A stretch of DNA of 64,000 nucleotides, from the NCBI GenBank assembly GCA_964634885.1, contig CAZWLN010000004.1, positions 62,001 through 126,000 of the forward strand, written 5' to 3'. The notes under the pieces are model-generated. The model saw only the letters and a list, made by a program, of their open reading frames with translations. It did no database searches and was not told the DNA's origin. Numbering within the stretch: the stretch's first letter is position 1; every line of letters starts with the position of its first letter. Shown in pieces: positions 34,574-43,609 of the stretch. A program made the translations under genes and the position numbers. Source of the stretch: DAINRZ01 sp964634885 (lineage in GTDB: Bacteria > Bacteroidota > Ignavibacteria > Kapaibacteriales > UBA2268).

Positions 34574-35480
34574 CCGGCTGCTGAAGCTTCTGCTTCCGGT
34601 TTTTGCCATGATTGCAGCCACCGCCCTCTATTCATGTTCCGGAAGCAAGGACAGCGGGGATAACAAACCAATCAGGGTTTATATTGACCATTCCGTTTAC
34701 AATCTTGTGAAACCGCTGTTCGGTATTATCGATTCGATACAGAAAGAAAATAAGTACGAACTGATTGACACCACAGCTCTCGGAGCAATGGCAATGCTGC
34801 TTACCGACACTAACTTCAAGGTGTGCATAATCCCACGGGACTATACCCCCGAAGAAAAAGAACAGATGGCTCTCTATAAGGTCGAAGACAAACCGAGGGC
34901 AGTAATGGCCAAAGACGCCCTCGTCTTCTTTACCGGGAAGGACTATCCCGTCGATACATTGTCTGCCGGCGAGGTACAACAATTGTTCACCGACGACAAG
35001 TTCTCCCTCAAAGCCCTCTATCCGGCACTCACAAAGGATCCCCTGTTTGCCATCTGCAACCAGTATTCCTCGGAGTATGAAAACCTGAAAAACATTGTCC
35101 TCAAAGGCAAGCCCGGCAGGAAAGTATTGAAACCCTTCTCGACTGCCGACTCCGTCATCGATTATGTAGCTCTGAACAAAGAGGTCATCGGTGTCGGATA
35201 CTTGTCGCAGGTCGTTAACGACCCGCGTGTGAAGATGCTGAAGATCGGCTTCGCAGATTCGACGGGTAAGTGGATCAGGCCCCGCATCGTTCACCAGGCG
35301 AACATTGTCCAGGGATTCTATCCCTATGTAGTAAACCACTACATCTATCTTTACAACAAGACCAATGGCAAAGCCGACTGGTTACTGAGATTCCTGTCCC
35401 AGTCGTCCCCCTCCCAGAACTATTTCAACGAGGCCGGCATCGTCCCGGCCTATGGCAAATTCAAGCTAATTATGGAATAA
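34551..35480 (+). CDS. PstS-like periplasmic substrate-binding lipoprotein
   Basis: A 309-residue lipoprotein (lipobox LYSC, Cys29) with a start at ATG 34551 after GGAAGG; an in-frame GTG at 34542 exists. The body follows the PBP-like domain of PstS phosphate-binding proteins: VRVYIDHSV-like opening, KDALVFFTGKDYPVDTLSAGEVQQLFTDD, and VNHYIYLYNK near the end. There is no pstC, pstA or pstB gene nearby, so it is probably not part of an ABC importer but of the ExbBD-TonB cluster, an arrangement seen in Bacteroidota. The ligand is unknown. Confidence 0.75.
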   Translation: MMKMMKNSRLLKLLLPVFAMIAATALYSCSGSKDSGDNKPIRVYIDHSVYNLVKPLFGIIDSIQKENKYELIDTTALGAMAMLLTDTNFKVCIIPRDYTPEEKEQMALYKVEDKPRAVMAKDALVFFTGKDYPVDTLSAGEVQQLFTDDKFSLKALYPALTKDPLFAICNQYSSEYENLKNIVLKGKPGRKVLKPFSTADSVIDYVALNKEVIGVGYLSQVVNDPRVKMLKIGFADSTGKWIRPRIVHQANIVQGFYPYVVNHYIYLYNKTNGKADWLLRFLSQSSPSQNYFNEAGIVPAYGKFKLIME

Positions 35481-35505
35481 TTTTTATATTAATAAAGGTA
35501 TAGCG

Positions 35506-37281
35506 ATGAAGTATGTATTATTAATTTTGGCTTTTGTGGTAAGTACTGGCACGTCATTCTCCCAGAATACCCTTGGCCAAATCAGGAACCTGGTATCGGA
35601 CAAAGAATATGACAAAGCCGGAGCGCTGATTCCTCAGGCAATCGGGGAGGAGAAGAAAAACGCCAAAGCATTCGAGCTGTTCGGCGACATCTATTATGAA
35701 CTGGAAAAACTCGACTCCGCAAATATGATGTATCAAAGGTCATACGAATTAGACAAGGAAAATAAATTTGTCATGCGTAAGTACGCCAAAGTGCTTGCAG
35801 AAACAAAACAGATTGAAGAAGCGCTCAAGATGATTGACAAAGCAATCAAAGAAGATAAAAAAGACGTATATAACTATATCCAGAAAGGCCTGATATATGT
35901 CCAGGTCGATTCATTCCAGCTTGCCCGGTCAGTCCTGAGCGTAGCTACAGACATGGACAAATCGATACCCGACGCTTTCATTGCTCTCGGCGACCTGTAC
36001 TATGCCTGGAAGGTCTATGACCCGGCCATAACAAACTATGAACAGGCCCTCGCCCTGGACGAAAAGCTGATCGACGCCCGCATCAAACTTGCCACGTCCT
36101 ATTACTGGCGCGCAAACTCCGAGACCGACTCCAAACTCAGGGACGAGTATTTCAACCGTTCACTTGTACAGTGGAACAGGGTCGGTAAAGACGATCCGAA
36201 GAACGCCAAGGCCTTCTACCAGCAGGGCAGGATATTCTACCTCGCATCCAGATGGGGCAACTCTGCACAGGCGTTCATTAAATACGTGGACCTGCGCCCT
36301 GACGGACACCTCGGAAGGTGGTACCTGGCTCAGTGCCTTGTCAAGATTGACAGCTGCAACCAGGCAATACCTCATCTCGAAATCGTAATGAACAACATCG
36401 ACTCCGTCAAATACAAAGCCTGCATGGAACTGGCACGCTGCAACTCGAAGTTAAAGATTTACGAGCCTTCGATAAAATATTTCGAACAGTGCAAAAACAA
36501 CAATATCCCATTCGAAAACAATGACTATTTCCTCTACGCCAATTCATTGTTCCAGAACAAAGACACACTGAAAGCCATCGACGTTTTCAAGAACTATTTC
36601 GAGTTGGAAAAATCAAAGACCGACTACATGGCATGGTTCGCAGTGCAGCTTTTCAAACGCAAGAGCTATGACGACGCCATCATCTATTACCAGAAGGTGA
36701 TCGACAACCTGAAAGCAGGCAACGGCGCCGGCAACGGTAACAACGGCCAGAACGGAGACAACGGCGGCGACGAAAACGGTGGAACCGCCAACGAACAATT
36801 GGCAAAAATGTACTATTACATCGGCCTTAGCCACCAGAACATGACCAGGCCTAAAGAAGCCTCCGACGCCTATCAACTGTGCATCGGGGCCGATTCGTCA
36901 TACGTAAGGGCCTATGTTAACCTGGCCGACTCATACGCCAATTTGAAAATGATGCCGGAATCCATCGAATGGTTCAACAAGGCAATAGAGAAAGGCCTGC
37001 TCGACACCGCCAAAAACATGTCCAGTGTCAGGAATTCCTTCCAGAAACTTGCAGGCATTTATATGGGCGACAAGAAATTCAATGAACTCAAAGAACTGGC
37101 AGAACGCTGGACAAAGGCCGACGCCGGCAGTTCCAACGCCTGGTTCGTTCTTGGCTATACTTACCACAACAAACAGGACAAAGACAACGCCTGCCGTTGC
37201 TACAAGAAAGCTATTGCACTCGACAAGAATAATACCAATGCGAGAAAACAGCTGGCTGTACTGGACTGTAACGGAGAGTAA
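35506..37281 (+). CDS. Secreted tetratricopeptide-repeat protein
   Basis: A 591-residue protein with a signal peptide (cut near SFSQ) and about a dozen TPR-like 34-residue repeats, for example AKAFELFGDIYYELEKLDSA and TNYEQALALDEKL. An Asn/Gly-rich low-complexity loop (about 405-430) separates the last repeats. TPR arrays bind partner proteins, so this may be the periplasmic scaffold of the TonB cluster. It follows the PstS-like gene by 25 bases and ends at a terminator. A similar TPR gene closes the equivalent cluster in other Bacteroidota, from memory. Confidence 0.85.
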   Translation: MKYVLLILAFVVSTGTSFSQNTLGQIRNLVSDKEYDKAGALIPQAIGEEKKNAKAFELFGDIYYELEKLDSANMMYQRSYELDKENKFVMRKYAKVLAETKQIEEALKMIDKAIKEDKKDVYNYIQKGLIYVQVDSFQLARSVLSVATDMDKSIPDAFIALGDLYYAWKVYDPAITNYEQALALDEKLIDARIKLATSYYWRANSETDSKLRDEYFNRSLVQWNRVGKDDPKNAKAFYQQGRIFYLASRWGNSAQAFIKYVDLRPDGHLGRWYLAQCLVKIDSCNQAIPHLEIVMNNIDSVKYKACMELARCNSKLKIYEPSIKYFEQCKNNNIPFENNDYFLYANSLFQNKDTLKAIDVFKNYFELEKSKTDYMAWFAVQLFKRKSYDDAIIYYQKVIDNLKAGNGAGNGNNGQNGDNGGDENGGTANEQLAKMYYYIGLSHQNMTRPKEASDAYQLCIGADSSYVRAYVNLADSYANLKMMPESIEWFNKAIEKGLLDTAKNMSSVRNSFQKLAGIYMGDKKFNELKELAERWTKADAGSSNAWFVLGYTYHNKQDKDNACRCYKKAIALDKNNTNARKQLAVLDCNGE

Positions 37282-37302
37282 AAAAATTGTGTTAATCGGT
37301 CG

Positions 37303-37331
37303 AAAAAGGGCATATTTACTATGTCCTTTTT
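37303..37331 (+). terminator. Rho-independent terminator closing the ExbB-TonB-TPR cluster
   Basis: AAAAAGGGCATA (37303-37314) pairs with TATGTCCTTTTT (37320-37331), with one G-T pair and a 5-base loop, and ends in T. Confidence 0.75.
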
Positions 37332-37363
37332 CATATTTGAGAAAAATGAAAGACTTATAGGTT

Positions 37364-37394
37364 TTTGAAAATATATAAATCGTTCGTATATTTG
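37364..37394 (+). promoter_or_regulatory. Promoter for the fatty-acid cluster (TTTG - 19 bp - TATATTTG)
   Basis: TTTG (37364-37367), exactly 19 bases, then TATATTTG (37387-37394): the best match in the window to the Bacteroidota -33/-7 consensus. It lies 26 bases before the yceD ATG, just after the preceding terminator. Confidence 0.55.
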
Positions 37395-37420
37395 TAAGAT
37401 TTTTTAACTGGAATTGAAAA

Positions 37421-37936
37421 ATGGTTAAGATTTTTATACAGGGTATTAAAGACGGGCTCTATGAGATCGACCAGCATGTTCCGGTGGAAGAAGTAAAGGA
37501 TATATATCCTGAGTTCTTTGGAGAGATACATCTGACCGGTAAGCTGAGGAAGTTCGGCAACAGGTACACTTTCACCGGCGCCGCCGAGTGCAGCGCCAAG
37601 CTTGTCTGCGACGTGTCGGTAACCGAGTACGAAGAAAGAATTGCGGCAGACATTAACGTTGCGTTCCTTGCCGATTCGAAACAGAAAAGCCTGAGGTACA
37701 CAGTTCAAAACGAAGAAGAACTGGGCGCCAGGCTCATTGGTGAAGACGACAAGTTCATCGACATCAGCGAAGATGTAAGGGAAGAACTGGCCGTGAACAT
37801 ACCGCTGAAGAAAGTCGCTCCCCGGTTCAGGGACAAGAGTTTCGAAGAACTGCACCCGGAGTTTTCGCCGGGCAAAGAAGAAAGTAAGCATATTGACGAA
37901 AGATGGTCAGTATTAAATAAATTAAAAATAAATTAG
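37421..37936 (+). CDS. yceD: YceD/DUF177 family protein
   Basis: A 171-residue cytoplasmic protein of the YceD family, which in many bacteria sits directly before rpmF and is linked to 23S rRNA metabolism. The conserved strand pair around ECSAKLVCDVSVTEYEE corresponds to the family motif, although one of its usual Cys/Arg positions is changed. The C-terminal acidic/hydrophobic segment DISEDVREELAVNIPLKKVAP is typical. The rpmF start is 11 bases downstream; the two form the head of the fatty-acid operon. Confidence 0.85.
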   Translation: MVKIFIQGIKDGLYEIDQHVPVEEVKDIYPEFFGEIHLTGKLRKFGNRYTFTGAAECSAKLVCDVSVTEYEERIAADINVAFLADSKQKSLRYTVQNEEELGARLIGEDDKFIDISEDVREELAVNIPLKKVAPRFRDKSFEELHPEFSPGKEESKHIDERWSVLNKLKIN

Positions 37937-37947
37937 AGGTTATAAAA

Positions 37948-38124
37948 ATGCCACATCCAAAACGTAGAATGTCGAAGACAAGGAGAGACAAAAGGAGAAC
38001 ACATTACAAAGCAACTCCCTCGACAGTTTCTTCATGCCCCCAGTGCGGAGCAGCCAAAGTTGCTCACAGGGCATGTCCCGAATGCGGGTATTATAACGGC
38101 AGAAAAGTGATTGCTTCTCTGTAA
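37948..38124 (+). CDS. rpmF: 50S ribosomal protein L32
   Basis: A 58-residue protein reading MPHPKRRMSKTRRDKRR..., with a zinc ribbon of CPQC and CPEC and the usual end YYNGRKVI. This is the zinc-binding form of L32. The yceD-rpmF-plsX-fabH order is conserved across many bacteria. It is followed by a GC-rich hairpin before plsX. Confidence 0.97.
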   Translation: MPHPKRRMSKTRRDKRRTHYKATPSTVSSCPQCGAAKVAHRACPECGYYNGRKVIASL

Positions 38125-38159
38125 TCAACTGTTAAGTATAAATAAATTATAATGCAATT

Positions 38160-38180
38160 CCCGGTTGTTCTCCAACCGGG
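38160..38180 (+). terminator. GC-rich hairpin between rpmF and plsX
   Basis: CCCGGTTG (38160-38167) and CAACCGGG (38173-38180) form an 8-base stem with a 5-base loop, followed by an AT stretch without a strong T run. It may attenuate transcription so that rpmF is read more than the fab genes, or stabilise the rpmF message. Confidence 0.45.
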
Positions 38181-38194
38181 CATTTAATTTAATA

Positions 38195-39244
38195 ATGACA
38201 AAGACAGAAAGTAAGACAATAAGAATTGCCATCGATGCGATGGGAGGCGACTTTGCGCCTGCCAGTGAAGTGTCGGGGGCTCTGGAGCTATTGGCCGGAC
38301 TGCAGGACAAAGAATCCGTCGAGGTCATCTTCGTCGGCGACGAAGCAAAGATCGGCGCCGCCGTTAATGCGTCAAAACACAAAGGCCTCAATTACTCCAT
38401 CGTTCACGCCGACGAGGTAGTGACGATGGAGGACGTTTCCACGTCTGCCATTAAGAAGAAGAAAAACTCCTCGTTGTACGTAGGGTTGGAACTTCACGCA
38501 CAGGGCAAAGCCGACGCTTTCATTTCCGTCGGCAACACCGGCGCCATGCTCTCCACCTCCACCATTATACTCGGCAGGATCAAAGGCGTCAGCAGGCCGA
38601 CTATCGGTAACTTCTTCCCTTCGACCGGCAGCCATCCCACACTCGTTCTCGACGTGGGTGCAAACATAGACTGCAAACCAAGGTTCCTCTATGAATTTGC
38701 AGTAATGGGCAGCATCTATTCCTCGCAGGTGCTGGGACTGGAAAACCCGCGTGTGGGACTACTCAACATCGGAGAAGAAGACAGCAAAGGTACCGATGTC
38801 GTCAAAGAAACATTTACCATGCTGAAAAACAGCAACCTTAACTTCATCGGCAATGTCGAAGGCAGGGACATCCTTGCCGGCAATGCCGACGTCATCGTTT
38901 GCGACGGCTTCACCGGAAACATAATCCTGAAATTTGCCGAGTCCGTGTTCCCATTCATCAAGTCGAAATTCAAAGCTTTTGCCGAATCGGCCTTCACTAA
39001 TAAACTGGTAATGGGCATCGCAAAACCGGCAATGAAAACCGTGTTTTCCGATTTCGATTACCAGAAATACGGAGGCATCCCGATCCTCGGCGTCAACGGC
39101 GTTTCGATGGTAGGACACGGCAAGTCCACTCCCGAAGCCATCAAAACAGTAATTTTGAAGTCGATCGAAATAATCAAAAGCGAAGTAAACAAAAAAATTG
39201 AACTCGCATTAAATCAACCCATAGTTACAGACAATTTGAGTTAA
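38195..39244 (+). CDS. plsX: Phosphate acyltransferase PlsX
   Basis: A 349-residue enzyme transferring acyl groups from acyl-ACP to phosphate for phospholipid synthesis. Start at ATG 38195; an earlier TTG frame would begin inside the upstream hairpin. Family landmarks: RIAIDAMGGDFAPASEV, SVGNTGAML, DVGANIDCKP, VCDGFTGNIILK and YGGIPILGVNG. It links fatty-acid elongation to the PgsA pathway and is part of the compact fab operon. Confidence 0.95.
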   Translation: MTKTESKTIRIAIDAMGGDFAPASEVSGALELLAGLQDKESVEVIFVGDEAKIGAAVNASKHKGLNYSIVHADEVVTMEDVSTSAIKKKKNSSLYVGLELHAQGKADAFISVGNTGAMLSTSTIILGRIKGVSRPTIGNFFPSTGSHPTLVLDVGANIDCKPRFLYEFAVMGSIYSSQVLGLENPRVGLLNIGEEDSKGTDVVKETFTMLKNSNLNFIGNVEGRDILAGNADVIVCDGFTGNIILKFAESVFPFIKSKFKAFAESAFTNKLVMGIAKPAMKTVFSDFDYQKYGGIPILGVNGVSMVGHGKSTPEAIKTVILKSIEIIKSEVNKKIELALNQPIVTDNLS

Positions 39245-39249
39245 AGATT

Positions 39250-40239
39250 ATGCCAGCAACTATAACATCTATTGCACATTATCTGCCTCCCGACGTCTAT
39301 CCGAACACTTATTTCGAGAAATACCTCGATACGAGCGATGAATGGATCGTTGCAAGGACCGGAATACACGAACGCAGGTTCCTCAAAGAAGGAGGAACTT
39401 CAGATTTAATTGTACCGGCAGCAAAACGCTGCATGGAGAAAAAGGGCTACAAGCCGGAAGACATCGACTGCGTAATAGTCTGTACTGTTACTCCCGATCA
39501 TTCCTTCCCGTGTACAGCAGCATTAGTACAACATAAACTGGGCCTTCCGAACGCCTGGGGATTTGATATGACGGCTGCCTGTTCGGGCTTCCTGTTCGGC
39601 CTTCACACTGCTTCGAAAATCGTTGAAAGCGGCGGCGCCAAACGAATCCTGCTTTGTGGCGGCGACAAGATGAGTTCCATCATCGACTTCGAAGACAGGG
39701 CCACCGTAGTATTGTTCGGCGACGGCGCCGGCTGTGCCATTGTCGAAATGTCGGACACACCGGGTACCGGCCTTTTGGATTCATTGCTTCACATCGACGG
39801 CGAAGGCGCCAAATACCTCTATATGCCCGCAGGCGGCAGCGTCAAGCCTCCGACTGTCGAAACGGTACAGAACAAAGAACACTATGTCTTCCAGGACGGC
39901 CAGAACGTCTTCAAAGCCGCCGTTAAAGGCATGGCCGACGTTTCTGCAGAGATAATGAACAAGAACAACCTGAAGGCAGACGATGTCAAGTGGTTGGTGC
40001 CGCACCAGGCAAACCTCAGGATCATCGACGCCACCGCCCGCCGTATGGGCCTTACCCCCGAAAAAGTAATGATCAACATAGAAAAGTACGGCAACACAAC
40101 CTGCGGTACGATTCCGATACTCCTTTCCGAGTGGTCGGAACAAGGTAAGCTCGTCAACGGCGACAAAATAGTTATTGCCAGCTTCGGCGCCGGATTTACA
40201 TGGGGCGCCCTGTATTTCGGCTGGCACATGAACGATTAA
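39250..40239 (+). CDS. fabH: Beta-ketoacyl-ACP synthase III
   Basis: A 329-residue condensing enzyme that starts fatty-acid synthesis from an acyl-CoA and malonyl-ACP. The Cys-His-Asn triad is visible: Cys in DMTAACSGF, His in VPHQANLR and Asn in YGNTTCGT. The N-terminal SDEWIVARTGI is diagnostic. It starts 5 bases after plsX. Primer choice (acetyl or branched) is not readable from sequence. Confidence 0.96.
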   Translation: MPATITSIAHYLPPDVYPNTYFEKYLDTSDEWIVARTGIHERRFLKEGGTSDLIVPAAKRCMEKKGYKPEDIDCVIVCTVTPDHSFPCTAALVQHKLGLPNAWGFDMTAACSGFLFGLHTASKIVESGGAKRILLCGGDKMSSIIDFEDRATVVLFGDGAGCAIVEMSDTPGTGLLDSLLHIDGEGAKYLYMPAGGSVKPPTVETVQNKEHYVFQDGQNVFKAAVKGMADVSAEIMNKNNLKADDVKWLVPHQANLRIIDATARRMGLTPEKVMINIEKYGNTTCGTIPILLSEWSEQGKLVNGDKIVIASFGAGFTWGALYFGWHMND

Positions 40240-40261
40240 ATAATGATTGATTGGAATTGAT

Positions 40262-41185
40262 ATGAAAACAGCCCTTGTATTCTCGGGACAAGGTTCCCAA
40301 TATGTAGGAATGATTAAAGATATTTCTGAGAAATATCCACAGGCAGCCGAACTGGTCCGGAAAGCCGACTCCGTCCTCGGCTATCCCCTGAGCCCCATCT
40401 GTTTCGAAGGGCCTATGGAGGACCTCAAGAAAACAAAATATACACAGCCTGCGATATTCCTTCATTCGGCACTGGCGACAAGCCTCGTTCGCGGCAAGTT
40501 CGATTACCAGGCCGTTGCAGGCCATTCCATAGGTGAATATGCAGCTTTGTTTGCAGCGGGCGTCGTCGGCTTCGAAGACGCACTCAGACTGGTTTCGCTC
40601 CGCGGCGAACTGATGTTCAACGCCGGCGAAGCCGAACCCGGAACCATGTTCGCTGTCATCGGCCTGGAAGACAGCCTCGTAGAGCAGGTCTGCCGTGAGT
40701 TGACTGAGAAAAGCGACGGCTGCCATGTCGTTGCCGCCAATTTTAACTCCCCCGGACAGATCGTTGTCTCCGGTTCGGCCCAATACCTTCGGGACAATGT
40801 AGGTGAATTCAAGAAAGCCGGCGCCAAGATCGTCAAAGAACTCGAAGTAAGCGGCGCTTTCCACTCGCCACTGATGGAACCGGCAAAAAATGAACTGGAG
40901 AAAGCAATAGCAAAAACCGGTTTCAAAGATGCTCTTGTTCCAGTGTACACCAATGTCTATGCCAAACCGATGCAGAAAGCAGACGAACTGAAAGCTGCCC
41001 TCATCCTTCAGCTCACTTCCCCTGTCCGCTGGACACAGTCATTGATCGAAATGAAAAACGACGGCTTCGGAAAATTCATCGAAGTAGGCCCGGGCAAGGT
41101 TCTGCAGGGCTTAGTCAAGAGGACGATTGCCGATGTTGAAATCGAAGGCATAGATACAGTTGCTGAAATTGAAAAATATTTGTAA
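40262..41185 (+). CDS. fabD: Malonyl-CoA:ACP transacylase
   Basis: A 307-residue enzyme loading malonyl groups onto acyl carrier protein. Start at ATG 40262 rather than an upstream TTG at 40247. The nucleophile motif GHSIGEY, the N-terminal FSGQGSQY and the catalytic His region GAFHSPLM are all present. It lies between fabH and fabG in the usual order. Confidence 0.96.
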   Translation: MKTALVFSGQGSQYVGMIKDISEKYPQAAELVRKADSVLGYPLSPICFEGPMEDLKKTKYTQPAIFLHSALATSLVRGKFDYQAVAGHSIGEYAALFAAGVVGFEDALRLVSLRGELMFNAGEAEPGTMFAVIGLEDSLVEQVCRELTEKSDGCHVVAANFNSPGQIVVSGSAQYLRDNVGEFKKAGAKIVKELEVSGAFHSPLMEPAKNELEKAIAKTGFKDALVPVYTNVYAKPMQKADELKAALILQLTSPVRWTQSLIEMKNDGFGKFIEVGPGKVLQGLVKRTIADVEIEGIDTVAEIEKYL

Positions 41186-41251
41186 TTTTCGTTTTGTAAT
41201 TTTTTTGATTTCAGTATTTTATATAATTTTCGAAAAAATGAATGTAAGAAT

Positions 41252-41998
41252 ATGGAAAAAAGATTTTTTGGTAAAGTAGCTGTGGTAACCGGAGGGTGCC
41301 GCGGCATCGGCAAATCGATTGCAGAAAAATTTGCACGCGAAGGCGCTGTCGTCATTGCCATGGACTATGTAGTTCCTGCTGAAAACGAAGTCTTCATCGA
41401 AGACACTTCAATCAGGGACCGCATCATTGCCGTCCAGGCCGACGTTACAAGTGAGGAATCCGTCAGGAAAGCCTACGACATTATCCTCGAGAAACACAAC
41501 CGCATAGACATCCTTGTTAACAACGCCGGCATTACACGCGACAACCTGATGATGAGAATGAGCATCGAAGACTGGGACAAAGTAATCAATACTAATCTCA
41601 AAGGCACATTCATATGTTCCAAGCTTGTAGCAAAGACGATGATGTCCCAGCGCAGCGGAAGAATAATCAACATCGGCTCGGTCGTAGGAGTAATGGGCAA
41701 TGCGGGCCAGGCAAACTATTCGGCCTCCAAAGCCGGCGTCATCGGCCTTACCAAGTCGATGGCAAAAGAATTCGGCTCCAGGAACATACTCGTGAATTGC
41801 ATTACCCCCGGCTATGTAGAAACGGCAATGACACATGTACTATCAGAAGAACAAAGAAAAGCTTTTACTGACATCATACCGCTGAAACGCGGAGCCAGCC
41901 CTGCAGACATAGCAAACGTCGCAGCCTTTTTCGCTTCCGACGAATCGTCCTATGTAACCGGGCAGGTACTCAATGTGTGCGGCGGCATGTTAATGTAA
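41252..41998 (+). CDS. fabG: 3-oxoacyl-ACP reductase
   Basis: A 248-residue short-chain dehydrogenase reducing beta-ketoacyl-ACP with NADPH. It has the nucleotide-binding motif TGGCRGIGKSI, NNAGITRDN, and the catalytic Ser-Tyr-Lys in GSVVGVMGNAGQANYSASK. One detail: FabG usually has SRGIG; here it reads CRGIG, which should still bind cofactor. The 66-base gap to fabD is the largest in the run and AT-rich, so an internal promoter is possible. Confidence 0.95.
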   Translation: MEKRFFGKVAVVTGGCRGIGKSIAEKFAREGAVVIAMDYVVPAENEVFIEDTSIRDRIIAVQADVTSEESVRKAYDIILEKHNRIDILVNNAGITRDNLMMRMSIEDWDKVINTNLKGTFICSKLVAKTMMSQRSGRIINIGSVVGVMGNAGQANYSASKAGVIGLTKSMAKEFGSRNILVNCITPGYVETAMTHVLSEEQRKAFTDIIPLKRGASPADIANVAAFFASDESSYVTGQVLNVCGGMLM

Positions 41999-42056
41999 AC
42001 TCTTAATCGTTTAATAGATTAAATCTATATGTTTAACTTTTTATAATGGTGTATTT

Positions 42057-42293
42057 ATGGACGATATAAAAAAGAAAGTAACCGAAATAATTGTGAAGAA
42101 ACTTGGTGTTGAAGAATCACAGGTTACAGACACAGCAAACTTCACAAAAGACCTTGGCGCAGATTCACTCGACACAGTTGAGTTGATCATGGAATTCGAA
42201 AAAGAATTCAATATCACAATCGAAGACAGCGACGCCGAAAAAATCCAGACTGTCGGCAACGTAGTTTCATACCTGACTGAAAAGATGGGTTAA
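42057..42293 (+). CDS. acpP: Acyl carrier protein
   Basis: A 78-residue acidic carrier with the phosphopantetheine Ser37 in GADSLDTVEL. It carries the growing acyl chain among the Fab enzymes. It is in the standard place between fabG and fabF. Confidence 0.97.
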   Translation: MDDIKKKVTEIIVKKLGVEESQVTDTANFTKDLGADSLDTVELIMEFEKEFNITIEDSDAEKIQTVGNVVSYLTEKMG

Positions 42294-42335
42294 CAGCAAT
42301 ATTTAACATTTAGTAACAAATTAGAACAAGATTTT

Positions 42336-43592
42336 ATGCCAAAATACAATTTTCCTAAAGTTGTTGTTACAGGTATGGGAGTCGTCTCTCCGATAGGCAA
42401 TACACTGAATGAATTCTGGCAAAGCTGCAAAGAAGGCAAAAGCGGTGGCGGCCCAATCACACATTTCGATGTGACTGAGTTCGACACGAAGATTGCCCAT
42501 GAAGTAAAGAATTACGATCCTCTGCTTCACATGAACCGCAAGGAAATCCAGAGGATGGACATCTTTACCCAGTATGCCATCTCGGCAGCAACAATGGCAA
42601 TTGAAGACTCCGGCATCGATTTCGAGAAATGCAACAAAGACCGTATCGGTGTCATCATCGGCTCCGGCATCGGTGGCATGTGGACCTATTACCACCAGCA
42701 GCAAATGCTGTATGAACGCGGCGGTAAACCCGACAGGATTTCTCCTTTCTTCATCCCGATGCTCATACTTGATATTGCCGCCGGCCATGTTGCCATACGC
42801 TGGGGACTGAAAGGCCCGAACTACGCAACGGTTTCCGCTTGCGCTACTTCGTCCCATTCTCTGGGAGATGCCCTGATGCTGCTACAGCGCGGCGACGCCG
42901 ACGTAATGGTCGTAGGCGGTACCGAAGCTGTCATCAGCCCCATGGGTGTCGGTGGCTTTAACTCCATGAAAGCCTTGTCCGTCAGGAACGACGATCCGAC
43001 CGCAGCAAGCAGGCCGTTCGACAAAGACAGAGATGGATTTGTAATGGGTGAAGGTTCAGGTGTGCTTATTCTTGAAACACTTGAACACGCAACGAACCGT
43101 GGCGCCAGGATATATGCCGAATTTGCAGGCATGGGTTTCACTGACGATGCATTCCATATCACTCAGCCTGCCGAAGGCGGCGAAGGCGCTGTACGTTCAA
43201 TGAAGGTCTGCCTCGAAGACGCAGGCCTGCAGCCGCAGGACATTGACTACATCAATGCCCACGGCACTTCAACCTATTTCAACGACAGAAATGAAACAAT
43301 TGCAATCAAGACTTTGTTCGGCGACCATGCATACAAATTGGCCGTCAGCTCTACAAAGTCGATGACGGGCCATCTACTGGGAGCCGCCGGTGCCATCGAG
43401 GCGATTGCCTCGATTAAGGCTATCACCGAAGGAATCATTCCTCCGACGATTAACTATACGACACCCGATCCCGAATGCGACCTTAATTACACTCCCAATA
43501 AGGCAGTGGCAAAGAAAGTCAAGGCTGCAATCAGCAATACGTTCGGCTTTGGCGGACACAACGTTTCATTGTGTTTTAAAATGTTTGAATAG
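42336..43592 (+). CDS. fabF: Beta-ketoacyl-ACP synthase II
   Basis: A 418-residue condensing enzyme that extends acyl-ACP chains. The Cys-His-His active site is clear: Cys in VSACATSSH, His in NAHGTST and His in MTGHLLGAAG. N-terminal VVVTGMGVVSPIGN and C-terminal NTFGFGGHNVSL are typical. The acpP-fabF-rnc order is widely conserved. Confidence 0.96.
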   Translation: MPKYNFPKVVVTGMGVVSPIGNTLNEFWQSCKEGKSGGGPITHFDVTEFDTKIAHEVKNYDPLLHMNRKEIQRMDIFTQYAISAATMAIEDSGIDFEKCNKDRIGVIIGSGIGGMWTYYHQQQMLYERGGKPDRISPFFIPMLILDIAAGHVAIRWGLKGPNYATVSACATSSHSLGDALMLLQRGDADVMVVGGTEAVISPMGVGGFNSMKALSVRNDDPTAASRPFDKDRDGFVMGEGSGVLILETLEHATNRGARIYAEFAGMGFTDDAFHITQPAEGGEGAVRSMKVCLEDAGLQPQDIDYINAHGTSTYFNDRNETIAIKTLFGDHAYKLAVSSTKSMTGHLLGAAGAIEAIASIKAITEGIIPPTINYTTPDPECDLNYTPNKAVAKKVKAAISNTFGFGGHNVSLCFKMFE

Positions 43593-43609
43593 CACAATAA
43601 TGCTTCTTG

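Noticed and set aside
34551..35480. Phosphate ABC importer
   Set aside because: The lipoprotein resembles PstS, but no permease or ATPase gene is next to it, and gene order ties it to the TonB cluster.
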